From positions 124,001 to 188,000 of the forward strand of contig CALDHM010000007.1 of NCBI GenBank assembly GCA_937941455.1: a stretch of DNA of 64,000 nucleotides. The letters run 5' to 3'. This DNA comes from an uncultured Pirellulaceae bacterium. GTDB lineage: Bacteria > Planctomycetota > Planctomycetia > Pirellulales > Pirellulaceae. Numbering within the stretch: the first letter of the stretch is position 1; every line of letters starts with the position of its first letter. Made by a program: the position numbers and the translations under genes. The notes beneath the pieces are model-generated. The model was not told the origin of the DNA and searched no databases. It was given only the letters and a program-made list of their open reading frames with translations. Shown in pieces: positions 8,752-18,385 of the stretch.

Positions 8752-10025
8752 GAAACGCCGACCCTTTCACGCGGGTTGTCGTTAGCCTCGGTGACCCTAA
8801 TCGCATCCGTGGTTTCGACGCCGTAAGATTTGTCTTCGAGGTCATCAGTCGCGGCGGGCGTTGGACTCGGAGCGTGTTCCGATTTTTCGATCGTGAGCAG
8901 GGCCAAGGCGAACAGCAAACCCAGGCTGGCGATACTCCCCATTGCACCGTAAGCTGCCGCACCAAAATGTTCATAGAGTGGACCGCAGAGCGTGAGCAGG
9001 CCAGTCATCAAGACGCCACCAGCCACTGCCGAGTACAAGCCTTGTGCGGTCGAACCAAGCCCATTGGAAAAGCGGCGATGAATGAAATAGATCGATCCGA
9101 TATGGGTCGCTCCGAAACTGGCGGCATGCAAACCCTGCAGCAGGCCAACCAAGGCCAAGGGCGGATTGAGTCCCATCGCGAACCAACGGACGGCAGCCAG
9201 ACCAGCGCCGATGGCCAAAAGCCATTCGGGGCCGACTCGCCCAATCGCCGCTCTCCCCCAATGAAATAGGGTGATTTCGGCAAAGATTCCCAACCCCCAG
9301 AGCACGCCGATGGTTGTTCCCGAATAGCCGAGGTTCGACCAGTGCACCGAGGCGAAACTGTTGAGCATGGCATGGCTGGCCTGAGTCAAACCAGCCGCAA
9401 TCAAGAACAACACAAAACTTCTGCTAATCAGCACCCGAGCAGCCGCCGCGACCGTGAAGGATGATCGGCTCGTGGCGTGGACATGTTCCGTTGAGCCCGC
9501 CATCAGCAACGACGCGCCGACGAGTAACGCGTTACTGGCGAACAGTGGCCAGATCAGCTGTGCAGGCTCGATCACGAGCAAGAGCAAGCCGGCGGCCAGG
9601 CTGCCGACCACGAACGCCAGTGATCCGACGATCCGAATATGACCATATTGGAATTGGCCCGACTCCGCTTGTTCGAAAGCCGCGGCGTCCAGCATCGGCA
9701 GGATCGGCGACAGAACCGCCCCCGAAAGGACCAGCAGTAGGGCGAGCCACCAAAATTTTACAGTGTAGGCCAACGCCAGCATCGCCAGCATCGAAATCGC
9801 CGACAAGCCGATCACCAATTCCCGCCGCGCTCCCGTGCGATCCGCAAGATAGGTGATGATCGGGGTCGACAGAACTCGCACCGCCGATTGAGCAGCCAGC
9901 ACAAGGGCGAGCCGCTCGTTGCTCAACCCGATCGCCTTGAGCCACACGGGAAGAAACGGCAAGTTCACTCCGAAAACCACAAACAGCGCCGCATAGACAC
10001 TTCCGATGCGCAGCACTGGGCTCAT
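8748..10025 (-). CDS. MFS transporter (MFS_1-like, HcaT/nucleoside-transporter type)
   Basis: The protein of about 425 residues has 12 predicted membrane helices and a central cytoplasmic loop. The first segment, YAALFVVFGVNLPFLPVWLK, and the loop TYLADRTGARRELVIG correspond to the family motif A region. Related proteins carry phenylpropionate, nucleosides or sugars; the substrate here is unknown. The ATG at 10025 overlaps the mtaB stop as ATGA, like the other junctions of this operon. An ATG three codons earlier (10034) is possible. The C-terminal 45 residues are polar. Confidence 0.85.
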   Translation of the reverse strand: MSPVLRIGSVYAALFVVFGVNLPFLPVWLKAIGLSNERLALVLAAQSAVRVLSTPIITYLADRTGARRELVIGLSAISMLAMLALAYTVKFWWLALLLVLSGAVLSPILPMLDAAAFEQAESGQFQYGHIRIVGSLAFVVGSLAAGLLLLVIEPAQLIWPLFASNALLVGASLLMAGSTEHVHATSRSSFTVAAAARVLISRSFVLFLIAAGLTQASHAMLNSFASVHWSNLGYSGTTIGVLWGLGIFAEITLFHWGRAAIGRVGPEWLLAIGAGLAAVRWFAMGLNPPLALVGLLQGLHAASFGATHIGSIYFIHRRFSNGLGSTAQGLYSAVAGGVLMTGLLTLCGPLYEHFGAAAYGAMGSIASLGLLFALALLTIEKSEHAPSPTPAATDDLEDKSYGVETTDAIRVTEANDNPRERVGVS

Positions 10026-11287
10026 ACTAAACATCCTGACTCGCGATCAACTCCGCTGGGAATGAACTGAACGAAAGAACCGATCGCGACATCACGTCCG
10101 GCGGGGACCGCGCAGGTCGCATAACGGCATGATGTTCCCAAACCGACGCCTTTGTCGATTTTTTCAACGAGGACTCGCAATGGTTTGCCCATCAGTTTGC
10201 CAAAATATTCGTCGCGCAATGCTACTTCGAGTTCGGCCAGCCGTCTCATCCGCTCAGCCTTGACCTCGGCATCGATCTGATCAGGGAATTCGGCCGCTGG
10301 CGTCCCTTTGCGGGCACTAAAAGGAAAGCTGTGGATTTTGGAGAAACCGATCTGTCGGCAGACATCGAGCGTCTCCGCGAAATCGTCTTCGCTTTCGCCG
10401 GGAAAGCCGACGATGACATCAGTCGTCATGGCCGGATCATCCAGCACTTCGGCGACCGCCTGGCAGCGATCCACGATCCGTTTGGCATTCCAGCGGCGGT
10501 CCATGCGCTGCAAGATGCGATCGCTGCCGCTTTGCAAGCAAACATGCAGATGAGGGGCTACTTTTTCGGGATAATCGCGGAGGACTTCGATCAGATCCTT
10601 GGTGACCTCCGTCGCCTCGATGCTCGAGAGGCGGACGCGAAAGTCTTCGGGAATTTCGCACAGTTGCCGTACGAGTGTCGCCAGGCGTGTCCACTCCGAT
10701 CGAGGCCGTTGCCGATTGAAGTCCACGCCGTAATGTCCAAGGTGGATGCCGGTCAAGACGATTTCACGGTGGCCGGTTTCGATCAGCCCGCGGACCTCGT
10801 TCACAATGTCGGCGGCAGGACGACTGTACATCGTCGGGCGAACCATCGGGATGATGCAATAGGTGCAACGCAGCAGACAGCCATCCTGGACTTTTACGTA
10901 AGCTCGTTGGCGCCCATGCAGTCCGCGAATTCCCGTCGGTAGGTCGATGACACCGAATCGCCCGAGCAAGTCGGGGATTTCTCGTTTGTCGGTGATGACT
11001 TCGGACACGCCGGGAAGCCGCGCGACCTCCTCAGGCGCCCGCGTGGCGTAACAACCCATGACGACGATGCGCGCCTGCGGGTTTTCGCGATGCAGGCGGC
11101 GAATCAACTGCCGTCCTTTGGCGTCTCCCTCATGTGTCACCGTGCAGGTATTCACCACGCAGAGATCGGCCGGTTCATCGGGAGCAGCATCGACGAAGCC
11201 CACCGACAGCAACCCCTCACGCACCAGTTGCGTCTCATACTGATTGACCTTGCATCCCAGCGTGACGGTCTTGATTTTGGAGGTCAC
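10022..11287 (-). CDS. mtaB: tRNA t6A37 methylthiotransferase MtaB
   Basis: The 421-residue protein has the three-part MiaB/MtaB layout. The N-terminal UPF0004 domain carries LGCKVNQYET, VVNTCTVT and VVMGCYA. The radical-SAM core has the cluster motif CLLRCTYC, and a C-terminal TRAM-like domain holds VLVEKIDKGVGLG. The LGCKVNQYE start and overall length point to MtaB rather than MiaB or RimO. The enzyme adds a methylthio group to t6A at tRNA position 37. It overlaps clpS upstream and the MFS gene downstream by four bases each. Confidence 0.93.
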   Translation of the reverse strand: MTSKIKTVTLGCKVNQYETQLVREGLLSVGFVDAAPDEPADLCVVNTCTVTHEGDAKGRQLIRRLHRENPQARIVVMGCYATRAPEEVARLPGVSEVITDKREIPDLLGRFGVIDLPTGIRGLHGRQRAYVKVQDGCLLRCTYCIIPMVRPTMYSRPAADIVNEVRGLIETGHREIVLTGIHLGHYGVDFNRQRPRSEWTRLATLVRQLCEIPEDFRVRLSSIEATEVTKDLIEVLRDYPEKVAPHLHVCLQSGSDRILQRMDRRWNAKRIVDRCQAVAEVLDDPAMTTDVIVGFPGESEDDFAETLDVCRQIGFSKIHSFPFSARKGTPAAEFPDQIDAEVKAERMRRLAELEVALRDEYFGKLMGKPLRVLVEKIDKGVGLGTSCRYATCAVPAGRDVAIGSFVQFIPSGVDRESGCLV

Positions 11288-11640
11288 TCGCTCGATTCCG
11301 GTTCAATGGAGGCCTTCATCGATCCCTGGCAGCGCGGGATCAGAGCATCGCGGCCGAAGGCATGGATCTGGTCCCTCTTCAGTTCGGCATGTTCTTTGGT
11401 GGTGGTGAAACAAATGGCTCGGCCATTGTTGTCGACTTCCTTGGCGATTTGAAAACCTTTCTGGAGGTCGTGGCCGAACAAAGCTTGCATCATCATGATG
11501 ACATACTCGTAGGAATGGTCGTCGTCATCCCACAAGATCACGTGATAACGCGGTTGCCGCTTCGGTTTTTGCTCACGAGCCACATTGCGTTTGTTTTCGA
11601 CGACAGGCTCTTCCACAGCTACGGAATTCTCGTCCATCAT
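11284..11640 (-). CDS. clpS: ATP-dependent Clp protease adaptor ClpS
   Basis: The 118-residue product has a disordered acidic and Lys-rich N-terminus to about residue 30, then the ClpS core: YHVILWDDDDHSYEYVIMMM, with the conserved D-D-x-H substrate-pocket region, and VDNNGRAICFTTTKEHAELK. ClpS delivers N-degron substrates to ClpA-type unfoldases. The last residues overlap the start of mtaB by four bases, and this gene is first in the operon. Confidence 0.93.
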   Translation of the reverse strand: MMDENSVAVEEPVVENKRNVAREQKPKRQPRYHVILWDDDDHSYEYVIMMMQALFGHDLQKGFQIAKEVDNNGRAICFTTTKEHAELKRDQIHAFGRDALIPRCQGSMKASIEPESSE

Positions 11641-11950
11641 CGATCAATACTCCGTCCGATTTTCGACACAAGCAGCAGACTGGGTCATAGCCGATCACGC
11701 CGCGACCCGCTATTCTATACATGATTTTAGTCGATTTCGTCGCAGAGAATAGCATTTTTTGCTGGCGGTGCAAGTGTCGCCGAAATTTTGGGGCAATCGC
11801 TACCATTGAACGCCCTTGATGGAAACTGAGTCGGCCTAGCGACCTAGCAAAACTGGGCATCAGCCGGTTGTCTTTTCGTGAGACACTTGGCAGCCGGAAT
11901 TCTCATCCCCGCGAAACGAACGTTTTTCCTTTTTTCACGAGCGCCGTTCC
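11641..11950. other. Divergent promoter region between clpS operon and dipeptidase gene
   Basis: The region holds no supported gene. It must contain the promoters of the leftward clpS operon and the rightward dipeptidase-serS pair. No clear sigma-70 motif pair was found by eye. Confidence 0.45.
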
Positions 11951-13348
11951 ATGACTTCACTTGACAAGTTCATCAACGACAATCGGAATCGCTACGAATC
12001 GGAACTGATGGATTGGCTGAAAATCCCCAGCATCAGCACCGACCCTGCCTACAAGGCGGACGTAAAACGCGGGGCAGAATGGCTCGCGGAGCGATTTCGG
12101 AGCCTTAAGTTCAAAACCGAGTTGATCGAAACCTGCGGTCATCCGTTGGTGTTCGCCGAGGCGCCATCCGTTCCGGGAGCGCCGACCGTACTGGTCTACG
12201 GGCACTATGACGTCCAGCCTCCCGATCCGCTCGATGAGTGGGTGACCCCTCCGTTCCAGCCCAGCATCCGCGAGGGAAAGGTTTTCGCTCGTGGCGCGAC
12301 GGACGACAAGGGGCAAATGATCACCCATCTATTCGGTGCCGAGGCCTGGATCAAAACAGTGGGCAAGCTGCCGGTCAATCTCAAATTCCTGATCGAGGGA
12401 GAGGAGGAATGCGGCAGCGAAGGGCTGTACGAGTTTCTAGCCGGCAAATACGATTCGCCCCTGCGAACTGCCCAGCAAATGATCCAAGCCGATATCGTCG
12501 TCGTCAGCGACAATGCCCAATATGGTCCCGGTCAACCAGCCGTCACCTACGGCTTGCGCGGGATCGCCTATTTCGAAATTCGCCTGACTGGACCCAAGCA
12601 AGACCTCCACAGCGGGCTTTACGGTGGCTCAATTTCCAATCCTGCCAACGCACTGGCGCGGATGCTGGCCGCTTTGGTTGACGAAAACGGCCGGATTCAG
12701 CTCGACGGTTTCTACGATGACATCATCGAACTATCGGACAACGAGCGGGAACAGTTCGCCGCACTCGGATTCGACGAACAGGCCTACTTTGCCGGTGTCG
12801 GTGTCACCGGCGGATTCGGCGAGGCGGGCTACTCCGCCTTGGAACGCCGCTGGGCTCGCCCCACTTGCGACATCAACGGCTTGTGGAGCGGCTACCAAGG
12901 GGCCGGGGCGAAAACGATCATCCCCGCACGGGCGGGAGCCAAGGTAAGTTTCCGCTTGGTGCCCAATCAACAACCGGAAAAGGTTCATGCGGCCCTAAAG
13001 GCCAAGCTCGAATCCCTCTGCCCTCCAGGCATTATCTTGGAACTCATCAGTATCCACGGCGCACCCGGCTCCATGGTTCCGTTGGATAGCCCCTACATGA
13101 CGGCCGCCGCCCGTGCGATCGAAAAAGGGTTCGGCAAGGCTCCTGTATTCATCCGCTCCGGCGGCTCAATCCCGGTTGTCAATGCGTTTGCCGAACGAGC
13201 AGGGATGGACACTCTGCTGTTGGGATGGGGTCAAGACGATGACAATCTGCACAGCCCGAATGAAAAATTCTTGCTGGCCGATTTTCATCGAGGGATCGCC
13301 ACCAGTGCCCACTTGTGGGAAGAAATCGGCAAGATTTCCACAACTTAG
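11951..13348 (+). CDS. M20 family dipeptidase (ArgE/DapE/CNDP-like)
   Basis: The 465-residue protein matches M20 peptidases of the carnosinase-like branch. VLVYGHYDVQP contains the first zinc ligand, ARGATDDKGQ the bridging Asp, IEGEEECGSEGL the catalytic Glu and adjacent Glu ligand, and IRSGGSIPVVNAF and NLHSPNEKF the C-terminal ligands. A dimerisation (lid) domain lies in the middle, near DLHSGLYGG. It cleaves short peptides in the cytoplasm; no signal peptide is present. serS follows after 30 bases and may be co-transcribed. Confidence 0.9.
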   Translation: MTSLDKFINDNRNRYESELMDWLKIPSISTDPAYKADVKRGAEWLAERFRSLKFKTELIETCGHPLVFAEAPSVPGAPTVLVYGHYDVQPPDPLDEWVTPPFQPSIREGKVFARGATDDKGQMITHLFGAEAWIKTVGKLPVNLKFLIEGEEECGSEGLYEFLAGKYDSPLRTAQQMIQADIVVVSDNAQYGPGQPAVTYGLRGIAYFEIRLTGPKQDLHSGLYGGSISNPANALARMLAALVDENGRIQLDGFYDDIIELSDNEREQFAALGFDEQAYFAGVGVTGGFGEAGYSALERRWARPTCDINGLWSGYQGAGAKTIIPARAGAKVSFRLVPNQQPEKVHAALKAKLESLCPPGIILELISIHGAPGSMVPLDSPYMTAAARAIEKGFGKAPVFIRSGGSIPVVNAFAERAGMDTLLLGWGQDDDNLHSPNEKFLLADFHRGIATSAHLWEEIGKISTT

Positions 13349-13378
13349 TCTTTTAGGAACCAGTTCGGAGGGAACGTT

Positions 13379-14671
13379 ATGCTCGACCGCAAGTTCATCA
13401 TCGAAAACGCCGATGCCGTCAAACGCAACTGCGCCAATCGGGGCGTCACCGCGGACGTCGATCGCCTTGTCGAACTCGAATTGCGCCGCCGCGATGTGTT
13501 GACTCAGGTCGAAAATTTGAACCGGCAAGCGAACGAGGTTTCGAAATCAATCGGTCAAGCAAAAGATCCGGCGGAACGCGAGTCGCAGAAGGAAGAAGGC
13601 CGCCGTTTGCGCGAGGCCAAGGACCGAGCGCAGGCCGAGCATGATGCCCTCGATGCTGAAATCCAGCAGATCCAGATGACCATCCCGAACATGGCTCATC
13701 CCGAAGCCCCGATTGGCCGCGACGATCAGGCGAATCTCGAAGTCGGCCGCGGGAAAACCCTGGTTCGGCAATTCAGCTTTACACCTCTCGACCACCTAAC
13801 TCTCGGTGAAAAACAAGGCTGGATCGACTTCGATGGTGGCGCACGCACGACGGGGGCCGGATTCTATTTCTTAAAGGGGGACCTTGTGCTCCTCGACTTG
13901 GTACTCCAGCAATGGGTCGTACGTGAACTGCTCCGCCGCGGCTACATGCCTACCATCACGCCCGACCTGGCACAAGATTCTATTCTGCGCGGGATCGGGT
14001 TCATGCCCCGCGGGCCGGAAACGCAAGTCTACAGTATCGACGGGTCGAATCTATCGCTGGTCGGCACTGCCGAAATCACTTTGGGCGGGTTGTATGCCAA
14101 CGAAATCCTCGACGCCGAACAGCTGCCCCTGCGGCTGTGTGGCATTAGCCACTGCTATCGCACTGAGGCGGGAGCGGCGGGACGAGCCTCTCGCGGTTTG
14201 TATCGCGTCCACCAATTCACCAAAGTCGAAATGTTCGCCTTCACGACTCCCGAACAAAGCGACGCACTACATCAGGAACTGAAGACTATCGAGTGCGACT
14301 TGTTCGACAGCTTGGAAATACCGTACCGGGTGGTTGACACTGCGACAGGGGACCTTGGTGGGCCTGCCTATCGCAAGTTCGACCTCGAAGCTTGGATGCC
14401 GGGCCGCGGCGAGGGGGGGGAATGGGGCGAAGTCACCAGCACGTCGAACTGCACCGATTACCAAGCCAGACGCCTGAACATTCGCTACAAAAAAGCCGGA
14501 GAAAAAGGGACGCATTTCGTCCACACGCTCAACGGGACAGCCATCGCCCTCAGCCGCGCTCTGATCGCCATCTTGGAAAACCATCAGAATGCCGATGGCA
14601 CGGTATCGATCCCCCGCGTCCTGGCTCCGTACATGGGCTGTGAGAAAATCGGCAAGTCCTTGATCTGTTGA
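13379..14671 (+). CDS. serS: Seryl-tRNA synthetase
   Basis: The 430-residue product has the usual N-terminal coiled-coil arm (about residues 30-105, rich in Glu, Lys and Gln) and the class II catalytic core. Motif 2 is visible as CYRTEAGAAGRASRGLYRVH, and motif 3 as NGTAIALSRALIAILENHQN with RVLAPYMG. The start has a good ribosome site, GGAGGGAA, about seven bases upstream. The enzyme charges tRNA-Ser and tRNA-Sec, so it would also serve the selenocysteine pathway if the gene at 6420-6968 is a selenoprotein. Length matches the family. Confidence 0.95.
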   Translation: MLDRKFIIENADAVKRNCANRGVTADVDRLVELELRRRDVLTQVENLNRQANEVSKSIGQAKDPAERESQKEEGRRLREAKDRAQAEHDALDAEIQQIQMTIPNMAHPEAPIGRDDQANLEVGRGKTLVRQFSFTPLDHLTLGEKQGWIDFDGGARTTGAGFYFLKGDLVLLDLVLQQWVVRELLRRGYMPTITPDLAQDSILRGIGFMPRGPETQVYSIDGSNLSLVGTAEITLGGLYANEILDAEQLPLRLCGISHCYRTEAGAAGRASRGLYRVHQFTKVEMFAFTTPEQSDALHQELKTIECDLFDSLEIPYRVVDTATGDLGGPAYRKFDLEAWMPGRGEGGEWGEVTSTSNCTDYQARRLNIRYKKAGEKGTHFVHTLNGTAIALSRALIAILENHQNADGTVSIPRVLAPYMGCEKIGKSLIC

Positions 14672-14734
14672 ATCTAGCCCATCGCTGCCTCACACCTTTT
14701 TCCGGCCGCGGTGCAGGGCGAGCCCAACACCCGC

Positions 14735-15546
14735 CTAAATCATGATCGCTAGCCCTGCCGACGGTTCGGGTACATTTTCGAATTGCCAGAATTGAGATAC
14801 GCCATTGAAGGCAAGCTCACGTTGTCCGCACCGCCTTAAAACCCGTTCTAGCCCGAGCCCACGCCGATTGAGAAGCCGATGACGGCCGATTTGGAGGAGA
14901 TGGTCGAACCGCTGAAGCCGTTTCGCCACGCCGTCAGATTCCGGCTGGAACCCCCGAAAACCGTCGCCATACCAGCGTCGAAACTCCAGAGGTTCGGCCC
15001 AACCCCGCCTTGATAGGCGAGCAGATTTTCGGCAATCCAAGCGTTGTTGACAACTCCGCCGCCATTGTAAACCCGTTCGAAAACCAAGCCACCTCGATCG
15101 TTAGCTGTCCCCCAATTCCCGTCGGCATCGACCAGTAAGCGAAACATCGGATGAAAATGTCTCGCCGCTGTACTTGTTGAATCGCGCCGCCATTGATAGT
15201 TTAGTTGTGTGATGTCTCCCAAACGACCCAAGGACTGTGTGGCCGCGAAATTGCCAAAGTTATTGACGGCTCCTGCCAAAAATTCGACATCGGCCTTGCT
15301 GACACTGGTCGGCGCGCGAAATTCGATCGAGCCATTTCCGAGTCCCATGTATTTGTTGGTAATTCCCACCGAACCGGAACCACGCACGTTGTTGAACTAC
15401 CAGTTGTGCCTCAGCGACAAGCCTAGGTTGAAAGTGGTTGTGTTAGTAAACATCGTTCCATCGCGGCGAACAACAATGTCGGCCGCTGCGACTTGGACAA
15501 AAACCAATTCAGCGAAAAAAAGGCCAGTGCAAGAATCTTCCTGCAT
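14735..15546 (-). pseudogene. Decayed PEP-CTERM secreted protein
   Basis: A frame starting at the ATG 15546 begins with a signal-peptide-like stretch (MQEDSCTGLFF...VQVAAAD) and reads 49 codons to an in-frame TAG at 15399-15397. It then continues in the same frame from FNNVRGSGSVGIT to 14848. A shift of frame near 14840 is needed to reach the end, FENVPEPSAGLAIMI, which holds the VPEP motif of a PEP-CTERM sorting signal but lacks the usual hydrophobic helix and Arg cluster. The body is Gly/Asn-rich beta-type sequence as in planctomycete PEP-CTERM proteins. One nonsense codon, one frameshift and a truncated anchor together indicate a pseudogene. Confidence 0.7.
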
Positions 15547-16133
15547 CGAGCGAAATGAGTCGCGCGCGGTTAGGTTACAACGAGGCCTTTTCGCATTCGA
15601 GACATCGGCATCTTGATTTCCTAATTTAGTTTGGCCGGATATTTTCGCTTGCACCACCAGCGAAAATCCGGCCTTGGTTCCGCTGATTTCAATCCCTTCC
15701 CAGGCTGCTCCTCACTCCACATTCGAGCCGACTGTGCGCAAGAATATCATGACACTGCGGAATGTCTCTGCAATAATCGCGAAGGAACCTCAAATCCTCT
15801 GCCGCAGCATCCGATCGCATCTGATTATCGAATCATGCCAAGCCGCCCTAATTCATTTTCATTAAAGTTTCGCCGCGGCCGCAGACTTCGCCGCACCAAT
15901 GACGATGCAAGCCGGTTTCACCGTGTCACTTGCTCCGGCGAGCGACTGCTCGCACCACCTTTAATAAGATTCGCGGCGATTCACAGGTAAATAATTACGA
16001 TCACGCTCGGTTGCCCGCCTTCAAAGAGACTGCGACTTGGTGACGGCAACTCGGTGGCTGCCGTCCGCAGCTGCATGCGATCGCCCAGGATCAAAAATCT
16101 AGGAACGCGTGAGACCGCAAAGTAAATCTGCCA
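15547..16133. other. Intergenic region, no gene seen
   Basis: The segment separates the decayed PEP-CTERM gene from the 3' end of the porin gene. Small open frames on the plus strand lack ribosome sites and recognisable motifs. It may include the former promoter of the pseudogene. Confidence 0.45.
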
Positions 16134-17807
16134 TTAGAACAACAAAATCAGATCGATCGCGGCGGTCAATTGAGCGCGCGACGTCAAATCATCAAAGGGC
16201 ACGATCCGATTGGCCCAATCCCAGCGGAGTTCGGGGCGTACGATCCAATTCGCTGTCGGCGTGTAGTTCGCGCCGAGGGTCCAGGCAAATAAATCGCCTG
16301 CCCCGAGCGAATTTCCGGTGATGGGGTCGAACAAACGCACTCCATCATGATCATGAAACCATTCCAAGCGCGTTCCGATTGACCAGCGATCATTGACCGA
16401 ATAAATCAGCGTGTGATTGATGCTGTACCACTGGGCACTGGATGGATTACCGAACCGATCCGTGCCGATCTCGTCCGCAAAATTGAAATCGAACCAACCG
16501 GCATAATTCCAGCGTTCCGTCAATTGACGCGTGACAATCAGCTCGTACGTCACCTGGCGATCCCGCAAGATATCGTCTTGATTGCCGAAATAAAGGACGT
16601 GGGTCACAGAAGCTGATTCGTCGTCATTGATCCAGCCGAGCGTCCCTAAACCGGCTAATGAATCATTGTTATCGCGCCAAACGTCCCAACCGTTGACCAA
16701 CCCTAGCTGCAAGGTCCAGTTGGTGCCCAGCGGCACTTGCAACATTCCGCCGGTATGGGTTGAAGGTTGCGCGAACATGAAGGCATTGGTGGCGGAGAAG
16801 AAATAGCGATCCATGGAAGGCACGCCCTCATAACCGATCGGAGACCAGAACTTGCCCAATCGCAGGGTGACGCCAGGCCCAAACCGATTCAGCTCCGGAA
16901 AATGCCAATCAAGATACAATTGCGGCATGGCCAGGGGATAATCGCCCCCCAAGTTCCACGTATCGTCAAAGCCGATCGATTGCACGAATCGCGCATCGCG
17001 ACCGAACATGAGATCCATCCGAAACCCTAGTCGGCGGTTGCCGTTTTCGGTGGACCAAGGGCGATCGACGCTCATACCTAGTTGACTAAATTGGTACTGA
17101 TTGGCGAGGTCGTTCATCCCCAACGTGCCGTTGGATCTGCTGGCCGGTCGGCTTGGATTCGCCGTGTAACCCTGCCCGATCCATCCCTGAATCTCGATCT
17201 CCCGGCGTTCCTTCAGCCCTGCGACTAGCCTTTTTGCCGTTGGCGAGTCCCCCTCGTCCTCATCCTGGTCTTCACCATCGTCGCTGCCAGGATCGTCCCC
17301 CGCGTCGTTTTCTGCCCCCGCATCCTCGTCGCCAATTCGATCAACTGTTTCCAATGGATCCTGAGCTGACTGGCGATTTGTCGAAAGTCCGGCATTTGGC
17401 GAGCGCGACAAGGCGTTTTTGGGAAATTTCGCGAGGTCGAAATTTGGTGTGCTGGAGACACTTTCCCCGTTGGCAAGCGAGCTCGGGGATTTTGGGAACG
17501 GCGTTTGTTGGATCTGTGTACTTCGGTTTCCGTCAGCCGCGTGACGATTCGATTGGACCGGCTCAGTCTTTTGCGGTTTAGTGGCGTCGCGGGCGGATTT
17601 ATTCGGCTTGACCTGAGGCAACATGTCGCGACGCGATGGATTCGCCGCTTCGGCTCGTTCATGATGAGTTTTATTCGCTCGTTGCGTGGCTTGCAGCGAA
17701 TTTGATTGAGCTACCAGGCAACTCGACTTGGTCCATATCAAAAAAAGCGCCGCGGTCGCAATCAGAGGGGCGAGGTAATGACGCATTCGACCGAGAATTC
17801 CGACCAT
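16134..17807 (-). CDS. Outer-membrane beta-barrel porin (BBP2/OmpL-like)
   Basis: The 557-residue protein has an N-terminal hydrophobic signal region, then about 150 residues of Ser/Asn/Gln-rich sequence ending in a very acidic tract (residues around 170-190). A barrel domain from about residue 200 shows alternating amphipathic strands such as RRLGFRMDLMFGRDARF and VTLRLGKFWSPIGYEGVPSM. It ends in AIDLILLF, with the terminal Phe expected of outer-membrane barrels. The domain resembles the BBP2 putative porin family that is common in planctomycetes. It probably forms a diffusion channel. A second ATG at 17783 could be the true start. Confidence 0.8.
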   Translation of the reverse strand: MVGILGRMRHYLAPLIATAALFLIWTKSSCLVAQSNSLQATQRANKTHHERAEAANPSRRDMLPQVKPNKSARDATKPQKTEPVQSNRHAADGNRSTQIQQTPFPKSPSSLANGESVSSTPNFDLAKFPKNALSRSPNAGLSTNRQSAQDPLETVDRIGDEDAGAENDAGDDPGSDDGEDQDEDEGDSPTAKRLVAGLKERREIEIQGWIGQGYTANPSRPASRSNGTLGMNDLANQYQFSQLGMSVDRPWSTENGNRRLGFRMDLMFGRDARFVQSIGFDDTWNLGGDYPLAMPQLYLDWHFPELNRFGPGVTLRLGKFWSPIGYEGVPSMDRYFFSATNAFMFAQPSTHTGGMLQVPLGTNWTLQLGLVNGWDVWRDNNDSLAGLGTLGWINDDESASVTHVLYFGNQDDILRDRQVTYELIVTRQLTERWNYAGWFDFNFADEIGTDRFGNPSSAQWYSINHTLIYSVNDRWSIGTRLEWFHDHDGVRLFDPITGNSLGAGDLFAWTLGANYTPTANWIVRPELRWDWANRIVPFDDLTSRAQLTAAIDLILLF

Positions 17808-18385
17808 ATCTGTACACCGGCAACGACCCCAAGTGAACGCATTCGTCGGAGCAGGAGCCTATCACCGAATTTCCGAAAAACAACAACTAACGCTGATTTT
17901 CGGCACGATCGGTAGCTGTCCTTACATGTGTTAACGCCGCTGCGAATTTTGCCGGTTGGGAGATTGGTGATGATGCTTTCGTTGCGGATGATAGCGCACT
18001 GTATGACGATTCTGCAATTGCTGGACACGATAATTTCGCGCTGGGTCCTCAGGCAATGTCAGCAAACATTGCAGGCACAGCAATAAATACCAAACGATTC
18101 GCATGGCTGGGTTCCTTGCGTTGCTGCCAACAAGTGCGGCTGGTCGCTCGCGGACTTGTATCTCAGCCGGACAGTGGCCGTATATCAGCCTCTTGTCATT
18201 CCAGGCTAATCAAACAGCTGCCATGTTCAAGTTCCAAAGTGCCGGAAAACCTAACCTAGAAGTTCCTCTTAAATCGATACAAACGATTGTTGCCGTCCGA
18301 AAATTCCGAGATTTCTTCGTAGTCATTGCAAAACGGTGGCCTATATTTGCAACATCATCAATTGATTTGCTTTCACTTGCTGAGT
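17808..18385. other. Divergent intergenic region, no gene seen
   Basis: The region lies between the leftward porin gene and the rightward response-regulator gene. Open frames of up to about 120 codons are present but have no ribosome site or family signature. The low-GC parts near 18280-18380 may hold the promoter of the signalling genes. Confidence 0.45.

Noticed and set aside
15397-15399. In-frame TAG considered as pyrrolysine or suppressor readthrough
   Set aside because: The same gene also needs a frameshift and has lost its C-terminal helix, so decay explains the TAG more simply.
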